A stretch of 64,000 bases of DNA from Mesorhizobium shangrilense (GCF_040537815.1 NZ_JBEWSZ010000001.1:1922001-1986000); one strand, 5' to 3'; numbered from the stretch's first letter, positions 27,777-37,558 are shown. A program made the numbers and translations. The notes: generated by a model not told the origin, from the letters alone.

Positions 27777-28936
27777 GCCGTTTCAACCCTGCGCTTGGTG
27801 GCGGTCATTTCGATCACGGCGTCGAGGATGATCGCAGCGGCGAAGGCGAGTGCGACCGTCGGCACGGCGCCGAGCAGCACAAGATCCATCGCCGTCTGGC
27901 CAACGCCCTGGAAGACGAAGACGCCGAAGCCGCCGCCGCCGATCAGGGCGGCGATGGTGGCGAGGCCGATGTTCTGCACCAGCACGATGCGAATGCCGGT
28001 GAGGATCACTGGAAAGGCCAGCGGGAACTCGACGCCGAACAAGCGCTGGCGATCGGTCATGCCCATGCCGCGCGCCGCGTCATTGGCGGCACGCGGCACG
28101 CCGGCGAGGCCAACCACGGTGTTGGCCACCACCGGCAGCAACGAATAGAGGAACAGGGCAACGAAGGCTGGTGCGGTGCCGATGCCGCGAATGCCGAGCG
28201 CGGCAGCTCCCGGCACATGCGCTGCCACCCAACCGAGCGGCGCAATCAGCAGCCCGAAGAGCGCGATCGACGGCACTGTCTGGATGATGTTGAGCACATT
28301 GAGCACGCCAGCCCGCAATTTCTCGACGCGGTGGCAGAGGATACCCAGCGGCAGGCCGACGATCACCGCCGCCGCCAGCGAGCCCAGCGCCAGCGTCACG
28401 TGTTTGGAGCCTTCTGCCCAGAAACTGTCGGCGCGATTGAAATATTCCTTGAGGATCGAAAGGCTGTCCCAGCTTCCCGATATCAACAACAGGCCGATCA
28501 CCAAAGCCGCGACGACAAGCACGCCAACCCGCGACAGAGGCGACAGATCGAGCCGTGTCAGCACATCGGCCAGCAACAGCGTGAAGGCAAAGATAAGCAG
28601 CCAGAAGCCAGAGGCCGGTGATATCCTCGCAAACGTATTGCCGGACGGCGTCAGGAAGGTACCGGCAACGCCGATCAGCAGCGCCAACGCAACAAGCGCC
28701 ACGATGCTGGCGGCAAGGCGCAGAATGAGCGGCGTCTTGAAGAGTGCGATGAGCGCCGCGACGACGATGATCGTCAGCAACAGCGGTCCCGCGGTCGCCG
28801 GCAACGCTTCGAGAATCGAGCGCGCCGCGCCTGGCACAATGCGGTTGGCGCGAAACGTGGCAAAGGGTGCCGCGAAAGCCGCATAGGCTGCTATCGCGGC
28901 GATGACCACGCCGAGCTTGTCGAACCGGATACCCAC
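27773..28936 (-). CDS. Osmoprotectant ABC transporter permease, long YehY-like
   Basis: I prefer the GTG at 28936 (387 residues), preceded by a GGGGGAGG tract; a TTG at 28951 in frame has its upstream region inside a hairpin. The N-terminal half adds several extra spans, as in YehY, before the transport domain with LGSLAAAVIVGLPLGILCHRVE, NIIQTVPSIALFGLL and an EAA-like AARGMGMTDRQRLFGVEFPLAFP. Its size and place between the binding protein and ATPase match the yehZYXW order. Substrate by family: glycine betaine or related osmolytes. Confidence 0.88.
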   Translation of the reverse strand: MGIRFDKLGVVIAAIAAYAAFAAPFATFRANRIVPGAARSILEALPATAGPLLLTIIVVAALIALFKTPLILRLAASIVALVALALLIGVAGTFLTPSGNTFARISPASGFWLLIFAFTLLLADVLTRLDLSPLSRVGVLVVAALVIGLLLISGSWDSLSILKEYFNRADSFWAEGSKHVTLALGSLAAAVIVGLPLGILCHRVEKLRAGVLNVLNIIQTVPSIALFGLLIAPLGWVAAHVPGAAALGIRGIGTAPAFVALFLYSLLPVVANTVVGLAGVPRAANDAARGMGMTDRQRLFGVEFPLAFPVILTGIRIVLVQNIGLATIAALIGGGGFGVFVFQGVGQTAMDLVLLGAVPTVALAFAAAIILDAVIEMTATKRRVETA

Positions 28937-28955
28937 GCCCTCCCCCGTCAATCGA

Positions 28956-28985
28956 TCCGGCGCGCCACGAATGCGGCGCGCCGGA
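28956..28985 (-). promoter_or_regulatory. Intercistronic hairpin after the solute-binding-protein gene
   Basis: TCCGGCGCGCC (28956-28966) pairs perfectly with GGCGCGCCGGA (28975-28985) around an eight-base loop. It starts six bases past the stop of the binding-protein gene and ends before the first permease. It has no U-tract, so it is more likely to block 3' exonucleases or partly attenuate than to terminate fully, giving more binding protein than permease. Confidence 0.65.
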
Positions 28986-28991
28986 ATCGCT

Positions 28992-29903
28992 CTACTTCAG
29001 GAAGCCGTTCTTCTTCAGGAAGTCTTCTGCAACGCCCTTGACCGGCTCGCCACCGACCTGCACGCGGCCGTTCAGCTCCTGCAGCGTCACGAGGTCGAGC
29101 TTGGCAAAGACCGGCTTCAGCAGCGTCTCGATCTCTGGATGGTCCTTGAGCACGGATTCGCGGATGATCGGCGCCGGCTGGTAGACCGGCTGCACCCCCT
29201 TGTCGTCATCGAGCACGACAAGGCCGGACGGCGCGATGCCGCCGTCGGTACCGTAGACCATGGCTGCATTGGCGCCGCTGGTCTGGTTCGCGGCAGCCGC
29301 GATGGTTGCCGCCGTATCCCCGCCAGACAGCGTGATCAGCTGATCCGGCTTCAGCGTGAAGCCGTAGGTGGTCTGGAACGCCGGCAAGGCAGCAGCCGAG
29401 TTGACGAACTCGGCGGACGCGGCGAGCACAACCTGGCCACCGCCCGAGACATACTTGCCGAACTCGGAAAGCGTGGCGAGCTTGTTGGTCTCGGCAACTT
29501 CCTTGCGCAGCGCGATCGCCCAGGTGTTGTTGGCCGGCGACGGCGACAGCCAGACAATCTTGTTGGCGTCATAGTCGAGCTTCTTGGCGGTCTCATAGGC
29601 CTTCGCCGCATCTTTCCAGACCGGATCATCGGCCTTTTCGAAGAAGAAGGCGGCATTGCCGGTGTATTCCGGATAGATGTCGATCTCGCCGGCAAGGATC
29701 GCCTTGCGCACCACCGGCGTGCCGCCGAGCTGGATGCGGTCCGTCGTCTTGATGTTGTTGGCGTTGAGCACCAGTTGGATGATGTTGCCGAGCACACCAC
29801 CTTCGGTATCGATCTTTGACGAAACCACGACCTGGGCGCTGGCCGAGGCGGCGGTGATGGCGAGCGCGAGAGCGGCGCCGGCCAGGAGTTTGATTGAACG
29901 CAT
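28992..29903 (-). CDS. Osmoprotectant ABC substrate-binding protein (OsmF/YehZ-like)
   Basis: The 303-residue periplasmic protein has a signal peptide (cleavage after SASA, about residue 23). It has the OpuAC/OsmF fold: VVSSKIDTEGGVLGNIIQLVL, then RIQLGGTPVVRKAILAGEID and IYPEYTGNAAFFF. The motif WLSPSPANNTWAIALRKEVA is close to OsmF. It leads the operon binding protein - long permease - ATPase - short permease, matching yehZYXW. In E. coli that system binds glycine betaine weakly, so the actual ligand here is uncertain. Confidence 0.92.
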   Translation of the reverse strand: MRSIKLLAGAALALAITAASASAQVVVSSKIDTEGGVLGNIIQLVLNANNIKTTDRIQLGGTPVVRKAILAGEIDIYPEYTGNAAFFFEKADDPVWKDAAKAYETAKKLDYDANKIVWLSPSPANNTWAIALRKEVAETNKLATLSEFGKYVSGGGQVVLAASAEFVNSAAALPAFQTTYGFTLKPDQLITLSGGDTAATIAAAANQTSGANAAMVYGTDGGIAPSGLVVLDDDKGVQPVYQPAPIIRESVLKDHPEIETLLKPVFAKLDLVTLQELNGRVQVGGEPVKGVAEDFLKKNGFLK

Positions 29904-30122
29904 TGTGAGATCCCTTACTGTGAACCGAATACCGGTTGGGCGCGCATATGATCACGGCTTCAGCGCCCGGTCGGGGCACACGGTTTCATAAGATGTGGGA
30001 CTTGCGCAATAATTTTGTTCAGGCAGAGCGATTGCAGCCCAAACGTTCCCGCCAATGCGATGTCAGCAAAGGCGATGCGGAAATAGCCGCAGCTCCTTGA
30101 TTATCCACAAGCTTCGGGATCT

Positions 30123-31337
30123 TCAGCCTGGCTGGCGCGCGCCACTCATCTTGAGCGCAGCAAGCGCTGCAAAGCAAAGCACGGTCACCGGAAAGACCAT
30201 CCAGTTCAGCATGGTCCAGCCCCAGGCGTTGTAGACCATACCCGACATCAGCGACGCGCAGGCGACGGAGCCGAACAGGACGAAATCGTGAAAGCCCTGC
30301 ACCTTGCCCTTTTCGGATGGCCTATAGCTGGCGGCGACCATGGCAGTGGCACCGATGAAGCCGAAATTCCAGCCGAGGCCAAGCAGGATCAGCGCCGTCC
30401 AGAATTGCCAAAGAGCCAACCCCGACAAGGCGACGACAGCGCAGCCGATGAGCAGGATCAGGCCGGTGGCAACGATGCGTTCGGCGCCAAAGCGATGGAT
30501 CAGCGAGCCGGTAAAGAAGCTTGGTCCAAACATCGCCATGACGTGCCAGGAGATGCCCAGCGTCGCCGCGTCTTCCGACAGACCGCAGCCCACCATCGCC
30601 AGAGGCGCCCCGGTCATGACGAAGCTCATCAGCGCATAGCTGCCGACGGCGCAAAACAGCGCCGCGACGAAACGCGGCTGGGTGACGATTTCGGCTAGGG
30701 GTCTTGCATCATTGTCGGCAATTTCCACCTTGCCTGACGCCTTGGCCGGCAACCTCAGGAACGACAAGATCAGGGCGCCGACAGCAGCCAGCCCGAGAAT
30801 AGACGCGAATGACCCGGCAAACATGACCGGCGCGAACAATTCACGGGTGAAGATGACGATCTGCGGCCCGAGAATGGCGGTGATGATGCCACCCGCCAGC
30901 ACGAAGGAGATGGCGCGGGCCTTGAATTGCGGCGGCGCGTTGTCGGCGGCGGCGAAGCGGAATTGCTGTACGAAGGCGCCGCCGACGCCGATCATGGCAA
31001 GGCCAAAGGCAAACAGCCAGAAGCTGGCGTGGAACAGCGCCAAAGTGGCAACCAATCCTCCGAGTGCGGTGACCACCGTGCCGGTCATGAATCCGCTGCG
31101 CTGGCCAAGCCCGCGAATGATGGCGGCGGCCGGAAGTGCACCCAGCGCCACGCCAAGATTGAAGCCCGTGATCGGAGCCGTCGCCAGCGATTTATCAGGG
31201 CCAAGCAGATACTGGCCGGCCAGCGCACCCATCGAAATGGCTATCGGGGCTGCCGATCCGACGATGGCCTGGGATGCGGCGAGGATGATTGCCGTGCGGC
31301 GAGCCTCCCTGCCCGCCCCAGTGGTGACCGATGTCAC
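30123..31337 (-). CDS. MFS transporter
   Basis: The 404-residue protein has twelve predicted spans and typical major facilitator features, including a loop 2-3 region around [19 protein letters not shown] and a central charged linker ([19 protein letters not shown]). No specificity motif is recognisable, so efflux and uptake are both open. Its ATG overlaps the nusB stop by four bases, meaning it is the promoter-distal member of the rib-nusB unit. Confidence 0.82.
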   Translation of the reverse strand: MTSVTTGAGREARRTAIILAASQAIVGSAAPIAISMGALAGQYLLGPDKSLATAPITGFNLGVALGALPAAAIIRGLGQRSGFMTGTVVTALGGLVATLALFHASFWLFAFGLAMIGVGGAFVQQFRFAAADNAPPQFKARAISFVLAGGIITAILGPQIVIFTRELFAPVMFAGSFASILGLAAVGALILSFLRLPAKASGKVEIADNDARPLAEIVTQPRFVAALFCAVGSYALMSFVMTGAPLAMVGCGLSEDAATLGISWHVMAMFGPSFFTGSLIHRFGAERIVATGLILLIGCAVVALSGLALWQFWTALILLGLGWNFGFIGATAMVAASYRPSEKGKVQGFHDFVLFGSVACASLMSGMVYNAWGWTMLNWMVFPVTVLCFAALAALKMSGARQPG

Positions 31338-31834
31338 GTGGCGTCCTTGCCACGCCCCTCGCCGCGCACCCGGCGCGACACGCGGTCGAGCACGGCGTTG
31401 ACCAGCTTCGGCTCGTCTTCCTCGTAGAAGGCCTTGGCGATATCGACATATTCCGACACAATGACCGCCACCGGCACATCTTCGCGCTTCATCAGCTCAT
31501 AGACGCCGGCACGCAAGATGGCGCGCAGCGTGGAATCGAGCCTGGATAGCGGCCAGTCCTCGGTCAGCGCCTGACGAATGATCGGATCGACGGTCTTCTG
31601 GTTCTCGACGACGCCGGCCAGGATGGCGCGAAACCACTGCGCGTCGGCTTCGCGATAAAGCGCGCCATCGACTTCCTTGCCCAGCCGGAACGCCTCGTAT
31701 TCCGCAGTGATCTCGAAGACGCCGCTGCCGGCCACATCCATCTGGTAGAGCGCCTGCACGGCGGCAAGACGGGCCGCACCGCGCTTGTTGGCCTGGCGCA
31801 CCGGCGGTCGGTCATTGTCTCCGGATTGTGTCAC
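31334..31834 (-). CDS. nusB: Transcription antitermination factor NusB
   Basis: The 166-residue all-helical protein has the NusB features [17 protein letters not shown] at the N-terminus and [18 protein letters not shown], followed by [31 protein letters not shown]. It binds boxA RNA with S10 for rRNA antitermination. It lies two bases after ribH, the conserved ribH-nusB coupling seen in alphaproteobacteria. Confidence 0.97.
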   Translation of the reverse strand: MTQSGDNDRPPVRQANKRGAARLAAVQALYQMDVAGSGVFEITAEYEAFRLGKEVDGALYREADAQWFRAILAGVVENQKTVDPIIRQALTEDWPLSRLDSTLRAILRAGVYELMKREDVPVAVIVSEYVDIAKAFYEEDEPKLVNAVLDRVSRRVRGEGRGKDAT

Positions 31835-31836
31835 GT

Positions 31837-32292
31837 TCAGGCCCCGAGCTGTTTTCGCACGGCAATCATGGTCAAGGCGGCCCGAGCGGCAAAACCACCC
31901 TTGTCGCCTTCCGTGCGCCGGGCGCGCGCCCAGGCCTGTTCATCGTTCTCGGTGGTCAGGATGCCGTTGCCGATGCAGATCGATTCCTGAATTGAAAGAT
32001 CCATCAGCGCGCGCGCGGATTCATTCGCCACGATGTCGAAGTGATGGGTCTCGCCGCGGATCACGGTGCCGAGCGCGACATAACCATCATACTCGGAGCC
32101 CTCGCCCTCAGCGGCATCAAGCGCGAAGGAGATCACCGCTGGAATTTCCAGCGCGCCGGGCACGGTGACGACATCGTACTTGGCGCCGGCCTCATCTAGC
32201 GCGGCCTTGGCGCCTTCGAGCAGCGCGTCGGCCAGATCGTCATAGAAGCGCGCTTCGATGATCAGCAGCTTCAGTTTCTTGGTCTTGGGCAT
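31837..32292 (-). CDS. ribH: 6,7-dimethyl-8-ribityllumazine synthase
   Basis: The 151-residue protein catalyses the penultimate step of riboflavin synthesis. It shows [30 protein letters not shown] and the catalytic [18 protein letters not shown] with the His pair. The size is that of the main icosahedral/decameric enzyme. It is followed by nusB and preceded, unusually, by the HEAT-like gene rather than directly by ribE. Confidence 0.97.
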   Translation of the reverse strand: MPKTKKLKLLIIEARFYDDLADALLEGAKAALDEAGAKYDVVTVPGALEIPAVISFALDAAEGEGSEYDGYVALGTVIRGETHHFDIVANESARALMDLSIQESICIGNGILTTENDEQAWARARRTEGDKGGFAARAALTMIAVRKQLGA

Positions 32293-32298
32293 TTTGGG

Positions 32299-32772
32299 TC
32301 ACGTCTCCGGCGGAGCGGGTGACTTAGGCCGAAGCCACGGAGTTCGCAAGCTTTGTCGGAAGGCTGGGTCCAATTTCCGAACGGCTGCTATGCCTAGCGA
32401 CCTAGACGGCTCGTCGCCCCTGCCGTGCGACAAGACCATGATGTCGTCAAACATGTCTTCGATGGGACCATGAGCGCGTTTGGCTTGGCGAAGTTCGCCA
32501 ACAAGTTCCAAAACAGAACCCATGTCGATCGCACCATGGATGCGCGCAACATGGCCCAATCCAATAACGGAAATGTTTCTCACATCCGGGCTGGGATGAC
32601 GCGCATATTTGAAGCAAACAGCCTGCGCGAAATGCCAGTCGTCTTGCTGTGATATGCTGAGAATCGCCCTAATCTGCTCCTCGACATCATCGGAAAGCAA
32701 ATCTTTGTAGGTTTTGGAGCTGTCGAGGTCTCTGACCCCTTCGTAGACAAGGTTTTCAGTATCTTCGATCAA
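32299..32772 (-). CDS. Small HEAT-repeat-like protein inserted in the riboflavin operon
   Basis: The 157-residue cytosolic protein has helical-repeat character: VEEQIRAILSISQQDDWHFA, QAVCFKYARHPSPDVRNISV and IGLGHVARIHGAIDMGSVLE look like successive HEAT helices with the Pro-Asp-Val-Arg turn. The tail is Pro-rich. Small HEAT-like proteins of this sort often serve as immunity or scaffold proteins, but no toxin lies nearby. It sits between ribE and ribH with only short gaps (43 and 6 bases), and its codons look more AT-rich than the flanking rib genes. I infer an acquired gene that uses the operon's transcript. Confidence 0.6.
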   Translation of the reverse strand: MIEDTENLVYEGVRDLDSSKTYKDLLSDDVEEQIRAILSISQQDDWHFAQAVCFKYARHPSPDVRNISVIGLGHVARIHGAIDMGSVLELVGELRQAKRAHGPIEDMFDDIMVLSHGRGDEPSRSLGIAAVRKLDPAFRQSLRTPWLRPKSPAPPET

Positions 32773-32815
32773 TTTCCTGCCTTGGGAAAGCTCACGATAT
32801 ATCCACCATTTGACA

Positions 32816-33436
32816 CTACAAAAGCCCCTCTTTCGCGGCCTCCGCCAGACGCGCCGCGTAGCGGGCCATGGTGTCGATCTCGAGGTTCACGCGGTCACCT
32901 GCTTGTCGTTCGCCCCAGGTGGTCACGGTCAGCGAATGATGGATCAGCAGCACGTCGAAGCGCGTGCCTTCCACCTTGTTTACGGTAAGCGAGGTGCCGT
33001 CGAGCGCGACGGAGCCTTTGGGTGCTATGAATTTGGCAAGGTCACGCGGCGCCTCCAGCGTGAAGCGCACGGCGTCGCCCTCTTCCTTGCGCTCGATGAT
33101 TTCGGCCATGCCGTCGACATGGCCGGAAACGATGTGGCCGCCGAGTTCATCGCCGATCTTGAGCGCACGCTCGAGATTGATCCGCGTCCCCGATTTCCAA
33201 CCCATCGCCGTCGTCAGCCTGAGCGCCTCCTCCCAGGCCTCGACCTCGAACCAGCGCGCGTTCGAGCCGCTGTCTGGTAGAGCCGTGACCGTCAGGCAAA
33301 CGCCGCCGCAGGAAATCGACGCGCCAATGGCTATGCCTTGCGGGTCATAGGCGGTGTCGATGCGCAACCCAACCCCTTCCCTCAGCGGCTTCACGGCTGC
33401 AACGGTGCCGACGTCGGTGACAATTCCGGTAAACAT
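32816..33436 (-). CDS. ribE: Riboflavin synthase alpha chain
   Basis: The 206-residue protein has the diagnostic MFTGIVTDVGTV N-terminus and two lumazine-binding barrels. The first contains GASISCGGVCLTV, the second GSVALDGTSLTVNKVEGTRFDVLLIHHSL, with GHIVSGHVDGMAEI between them. It dismutates two lumazines to riboflavin. It follows ribD by twelve bases. Called ribC in some naming schemes. Confidence 0.96.
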   Translation of the reverse strand: MFTGIVTDVGTVAAVKPLREGVGLRIDTAYDPQGIAIGASISCGGVCLTVTALPDSGSNARWFEVEAWEEALRLTTAMGWKSGTRINLERALKIGDELGGHIVSGHVDGMAEIIERKEEGDAVRFTLEAPRDLAKFIAPKGSVALDGTSLTVNKVEGTRFDVLLIHHSLTVTTWGERQAGDRVNLEIDTMARYAARLAEAAKEGLL

Positions 33437-33448
33437 GGGTCTGATATC

Positions 33449-34573
33449 CTAGAAATCTCTTATCCACTCGGCATAGCTGTCTTCGCCGAAACGCATATCG
33501 CGAAGCTTGCGAAATCCTGCCGGGATGTTGTCGGCATCGATCGGGGATGCAATGCCGTCATCGCCGATCGCTTCCGATCCCTGGAACAGGATGATGCGAT
33601 CGACCAGCCCATCGGCGAGGAAGGCGCTTGCCACCTTGGCTCCGCCTTCGACCAGCACGCTTGCCATACCAAGCGCGGCCAGATCCTCGAGCAGTTCCGG
33701 CAGCGCCACGCCACCTTCATGCGTTTCGGTGCCGATGAAGCGCACGCCGGCGCGTTCGAGTTCCGCGCGCCGTTGCGGATCGGCTTCAAGGCACGCGGCG
33801 AGATAGAGCGGAACACGGTCGATGCCGGAAACCAGCTTCGAGGCCCCCGGCAATCTGATCTGGCGATCGAGCACGATGCGCGCCGGCGAACGGTTCTCCA
33901 GCCCCGGCAGCCGTACCGTCAGCGCTGGATCGTCCTCCAGCGCCGTACCAACGCCAACCAGAATGCCGTCGGCTTCAGCCCGCAGCATGTAGACTTCGCG
34001 GCGCGCAATATCGCCGGTGATCGCGACCTGTCCGGCGCCTCTCACGCCGATCTTGCCGTCGCTGGAAAGCGCCAACTTCAGAATCACTTCCGGGCGCTTT
34101 TTCAGCGATCGAATGAGATAGCCGGCCATCTGCTCGGCGGCCTCCGTGGCCAGCACCTTCTCGACGACTTCGACGCCGGCGGCGCGCAGGATGGCATAGC
34201 CCTTGCCGGATACGCGTGGATCGGGATCGCTCGCCGCGCCGACCACCCGCGCCACGCCGGCATTGACCAATGCATTGGCGCAAGGCGGCGTGCGGCCGTG
34301 ATGCGCGCAGGGTTCGAGAGTGACATAGGCAGTGGCGCCGCGCGCCAGTTCACCGGCCTCCGTGAGCGCCTCCGTCTCGGCATGAGGGCGTCCGCCGATT
34401 GCGGTGACACCAGTTCCGACGATCATCGGCCCGGCGCCGTCGTCGCGCACGATCAGAGTGCCGACCGACGGATTGGTCGATGTCCGCCCGGCATTTTTCC
34501 GCGACAGCCTAAGCGCCGCAGCCATGAAGCGACGATCAAGAGCCTGCTGCTCGGCGTTGCTGGGCGTTGCCAT
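33449..34573 (-). CDS. ribD: Bifunctional riboflavin deaminase-reductase
   Basis: This 374-residue two-domain enzyme has an N-terminal zinc deaminase with HAETEAL near residues 64-70 and EPCAHHGRTPPC near 87-98. A dihydrofolate-reductase-like domain follows, with VILKLALSSDGKIG, DGILVGVGTALEDDP and VLVEGGAKVASAFL. It carries out the second and third steps of riboflavin synthesis. Its start is two bases past the nrdR stop. Confidence 0.96.
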   Translation of the reverse strand: MATPSNAEQQALDRRFMAAALRLSRKNAGRTSTNPSVGTLIVRDDGAGPMIVGTGVTAIGGRPHAETEALTEAGELARGATAYVTLEPCAHHGRTPPCANALVNAGVARVVGAASDPDPRVSGKGYAILRAAGVEVVEKVLATEAAEQMAGYLIRSLKKRPEVILKLALSSDGKIGVRGAGQVAITGDIARREVYMLRAEADGILVGVGTALEDDPALTVRLPGLENRSPARIVLDRQIRLPGASKLVSGIDRVPLYLAACLEADPQRRAELERAGVRFIGTETHEGGVALPELLEDLAALGMASVLVEGGAKVASAFLADGLVDRIILFQGSEAIGDDGIASPIDADNIPAGFRKLRDMRFGEDSYAEWIRDF

Positions 34574-34575
34574 CC

Positions 34576-35055
34576 TCAGCCAGCGTCCTCTTCGCCCTTG
34601 ACCTCGTCGCCCTTCAACTCACCCAGCAATTCATGGAAATCCTTGGCTTCGCGGAAATTACGATAGACCGAGGCAAAGCGCACATAGGCGACGTCGTCGA
34701 GCGATTTCAATGCGTCCATGACCAGCCGGCCGACCTCGCCAGAGGCCACCTCCGTCTCGCCGGAGCTTTCGAGTTGGCGCACGATGCCAGTGACCGCGCG
34801 GTCGATGCGCTCGGGATCGACATTGCGCTTGCGCAAGGCGATCTCTACCGAGCGAAGCAGCTTGTCGCGATCAAACGGGACCTTTCGTCCGGACTTCTTC
34901 ACCACCACGAGGTCGCGCAACTGGACGCGTTCGAAGGTGGTGAAGCGGCCGCCGCAATCGGGGCAGACGCGGCGGCGGCGGATCGCCGCGCCATCCTCGG
35001 CGGGACGCGAATCCTTCACCTGCGTATCTTCTGACTGACAATAGGGGCAGCGCAT
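34576..35055 (-). CDS. nrdR: Transcriptional repressor NrdR
   Basis: The 159-residue protein begins with [17 protein letters not shown] and a second cysteine pair in [17 protein letters not shown], forming the zinc ribbon (Cys 3, 6, 31, 34). An ATP-cone domain follows: [24 protein letters not shown]. NrdR represses ribonucleotide reductase genes according to ATP/dATP. The place upstream of ribD is standard in this group. No NrdR box was recognised in this window. Confidence 0.97.
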   Translation of the reverse strand: MRCPYCQSEDTQVKDSRPAEDGAAIRRRRVCPDCGGRFTTFERVQLRDLVVVKKSGRKVPFDRDKLLRSVEIALRKRNVDPERIDRAVTGIVRQLESSGETEVASGEVGRLVMDALKSLDDVAYVRFASVYRNFREAKDFHELLGELKGDEVKGEEDAG

Positions 35056-35145
35056 GGAGAGCCTTTGGTTCGCGAATCTGACGGAGCGAAAGGCTTAGAG
35101 CTTTTTGCCGGAATGGCAAAGGATGGTGGGACAGCCTCCCGCGCC

Positions 35146-35476
35146 TCAGAGATAGCGAGGCGCGAGGAAAATTGCGAGGGCAGCGATCAGCCAGACGGCG
35201 ATGCCGCCGAGAACCGCCAGCCGGTAATTAACCTTGTCGATGAACAGCCAGCAGGCGCCGAGGAAGGCAAGATAGGCGGGGATGGTTTTGAACCCCCGCA
35301 AGGCAGGCCTCGCGGAAGCCGGCTGGATTGCCCTTGGCGCCAACGGCCAGCAACGCGATCACCGCAAACGTCGGCGCCAACGGCAGGGATGCCGGGCAAG
35401 ACGTTGCCGCGTTTCGACGCCCACACGATCAAGGCGTGACCAGGCCGCCGGCGACGCCTTTCCACAGGATATCCAT
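35146..35476 (-). pseudogene. GlpM-family membrane protein, frame broken by three indels
   Basis: Translation starts at the ATG at 35476 as MDILWKGVAGGLVT and stops almost at once. Joining three frames restores a GlpM-family protein of about 108 residues. Its pieces include ALIVWASKRGNVLPGI, then LPLAPTFAVIALLAVGAKG, then GFKTIPAYLAFLGACWLF, ending IFLAPRYL at 35149. The shifts are one G lost near 35433, one C gained near 35388 and one G gained in a run of five near 35294-35298. Each lies at a short homopolymer, so sequencing error is as likely as real decay. GlpM proteins are inner-membrane proteins of unclear role. Confidence 0.75.
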
Positions 35477-35528
35477 GACCAGTCCTTTGGTGGAGAAGCC
35501 GTTCAAACTTCGCCGACACGTTGCCGCA

Positions 35529-36095
35529 TCACGGCGCAACGTCGCGCGTGGGGAAGCCGCAGGAGGCGCCAAGGCTGCGATAGGCCTTGGTGAAGCCGTC
35601 CATGGCGATGCTAGCCACCGGCTGCTTGCCAAAGACGACGTCGAGTTGCGGTGCGTTGCGCATGGTCCGCAGAAGCGCAAGGCTGGTCTTGGGATTGTTG
35701 TCCATCATCCATTGGCGATGCGCTCCGGCGCCGCCGCTCTCGCGAAACTTTGCGGGGACCTTGTTGTTGACGTCGTTGAAGGTGGCCGCGACATTGTCGC
35801 CTGTCGGCAAGGTCTGGTTGTCGACCGCCAGCAGGACGGCAGGATAGCCATTCGGCGGCAACACGTCGCCATTCGAAATGCTCAACGTCAATGTTCCCGG
35901 ACTTCCCTGCGGGTCGACAAAGGCGGTCGACGCCGCGCAGGTTTTCAGTGTGTCCTGGCCGGTGCTGATCTCATCGATGGTGACAGACCATCTGCCGAAT
36001 GTCTGGGTTTTGGGGTCCGCACGGGATGCGCTGGCGTAAAGGCACGCCAGGACGGCCATGGCGGCCAAAGGCACGGATCGCGACATGTTGCTCAT
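35529..36095 (-). CDS. Secreted hypothetical protein
   Basis: Start chosen at 36095 (188 residues) because GAGGAG precedes it closely and a signal peptide follows (SVPLAAMAVLACLYASASRAD, cleavage near residue 26). The mature part has FGRWSVTIDEISTGQDTLKTC, two to three cysteines and a C-terminal SLGASCGF. It resembles the small periplasmic invasion-associated-locus-B-like type (WxVxxD... single domain), but the match is not strong enough to name. It lies between glyA and the broken glpM-like gene. Confidence 0.6.
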   Translation of the reverse strand: MSNMSRSVPLAAMAVLACLYASASRADPKTQTFGRWSVTIDEISTGQDTLKTCAASTAFVDPQGSPGTLTLSISNGDVLPPNGYPAVLLAVDNQTLPTGDNVAATFNDVNNKVPAKFRESGGAGAHRQWMMDNNPKTSLALLRTMRNAPQLDVVFGKQPVASIAMDGFTKAYRSLGASCGFPTRDVAP

Positions 36096-36150
36096 CCGGT
36101 CATCTCCTCTTTCTTGAGCGAGGGTGCTGCACGGAAGTCCGATACGCAAG

Positions 36151-36174
36151 CGGCGGCGCACAAAAGCGCCGCCG
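36151..36174. other. GC hairpin between glyA and the secreted hypothetical
   Basis: CGGCGGCGC pairs perfectly with GCGCCGCCG around ACAAAA, about 30 bases beyond the glyA stop. No T-tract follows on the minus strand, so it is at best a weak terminator or stabiliser. Confidence 0.5.
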
Positions 36175-36204
36175 AAGCAGAAGCATGCAGCCGGGATATC
36201 GCGC

Positions 36205-37518
36205 TCAGCCCAGATATGGGTAGAGCGGGAAACGGTCGGTCAGCGCCACGACCTTGGCCTTCACTGCGGCTTCAACCGCCGCATTGCCCTCGTCGGAATT
36301 GGCTGCTTTCAACCCGTCCAGCACTTCAGCGATCAGCTTGCCGATCTCGCGGAACTCGGCCTGGCCGAAGCCGCGCGTGGTGCCGGCCGGCGTGCCAAGA
36401 CGGACGCCCGAGGTGACAAAAGGCTTTTCCGGGTCGAAAGGAATGCCGTTCTTGTTGCACGTGATGTTGGCGCGCCCGAGTGCGGCCTCGGCACGCTTGC
36501 CGGTGGCGTTCTTGGGCCGCAGGTCGACCAGCATCAGGTGGTTGTCGGTGCCGCCCGAGACGATGTCGAGGCCGGTTTCCTTCAGGCTTTCGGCCAGTGC
36601 CTTGGCATTGGCGGCCACGCTCTCGGCATAGACCTTGAAGCTCGGCTTCAGCGCTTCGCCGAAGGCGACGGCCTTGGCGGCGATGACATGCATCAGAGGC
36701 CCGCCCTGCAGGCCCGGGAATACCGCCGAGTTCATCTTCTTGGCGATATCCTCGTCATTGCACAGGATCATGCCGCCGCGAGGGCCCCGCAGCGACTTGT
36801 GCGTGGTGGTCGTCACGACATGGGCATGCGGCAGCGGCGACGGATGGACACCGCCGGCGACCAGACCGGCGATGTGGGCCATGTCGACCATCAGATAGGC
36901 ACCGACCGCATCGGCGATCTCGCGAAAACGCTTCCAGTCCCAGATGCGCGAATAGGCGGTGCCGCCGGCCAGGATCAGCTTGGGCTTGGTCTCGTGCGCG
37001 GTCTTCTCGATGGCGTCCATGTCGAGCAGATGGTCGTCCTTGCGCACGCCATAGGAGACGACCTTGAACCATTTGCCGCTCATGTTGACCGGAGAGCCAT
37101 GGGTCAGGTGCCCACCCGAATTGAGGTCGAGCCCCATGAAAGTGTCGCCGGGCTGCAAGAGCGCCAGGAACACGGCCTGGTTCATCTGGCTGCCCGAGTT
37201 CGGCTGTACGTTGGCGAAGTTGCAGCCAAACAGCTTCTTGGCGCGCTCGATGGCCAGTTCCTCGGCCACGTCGACAAACTGGCAGCCGCCATAATAGCGC
37301 TTGCCCGGATAGCCCTCGGCATATTTGTTGGTCATGATCGAGCCCTGCGCTTCCAGAACGGCGCGGGAGACGATGTTTTCAGAGGCGATCAGTTCGATCT
37401 CGTGACGCTGCCGGCCGAGTTCATTGCGGATCGAGCCGAAAATTTCCGGATCAGCATCGGCAAGCGTGGTTTCGAAGAAGGACTCGAATTTGTTCGACAC
37501 TGCCGCTGCTGTTGCCAT
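36205..37518 (-). CDS. glyA: Serine hydroxymethyltransferase
   Basis: The 437-residue PLP enzyme interconverts serine and glycine, supplying methylene-tetrahydrofolate. Family marks are [33 protein letters not shown], the PLP-lysine site [16 protein letters not shown] (Lys near 241) and [15 protein letters not shown]. It lies upstream of nrdR as in related genomes, though two extra genes now separate them. A palindromic repeat sits in its upstream region. Confidence 0.97.
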   Translation of the reverse strand: MATAAAVSNKFESFFETTLADADPEIFGSIRNELGRQRHEIELIASENIVSRAVLEAQGSIMTNKYAEGYPGKRYYGGCQFVDVAEELAIERAKKLFGCNFANVQPNSGSQMNQAVFLALLQPGDTFMGLDLNSGGHLTHGSPVNMSGKWFKVVSYGVRKDDHLLDMDAIEKTAHETKPKLILAGGTAYSRIWDWKRFREIADAVGAYLMVDMAHIAGLVAGGVHPSPLPHAHVVTTTTHKSLRGPRGGMILCNDEDIAKKMNSAVFPGLQGGPLMHVIAAKAVAFGEALKPSFKVYAESVAANAKALAESLKETGLDIVSGGTDNHLMLVDLRPKNATGKRAEAALGRANITCNKNGIPFDPEKPFVTSGVRLGTPAGTTRGFGQAEFREIGKLIAEVLDGLKAANSDEGNAAVEAAVKAKVVALTDRFPLYPYLG

Positions 37519-37558
37519 GGCTTGAAATCCCTAGGGTTCGGGGGTCAGTTTTTGTTTT

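Noticed and set aside
35056..35145. FMN riboswitch upstream of the riboflavin genes
   Set aside because: The conserved FMN-element boxes are not visible here or before ribD, ribE or ribH.
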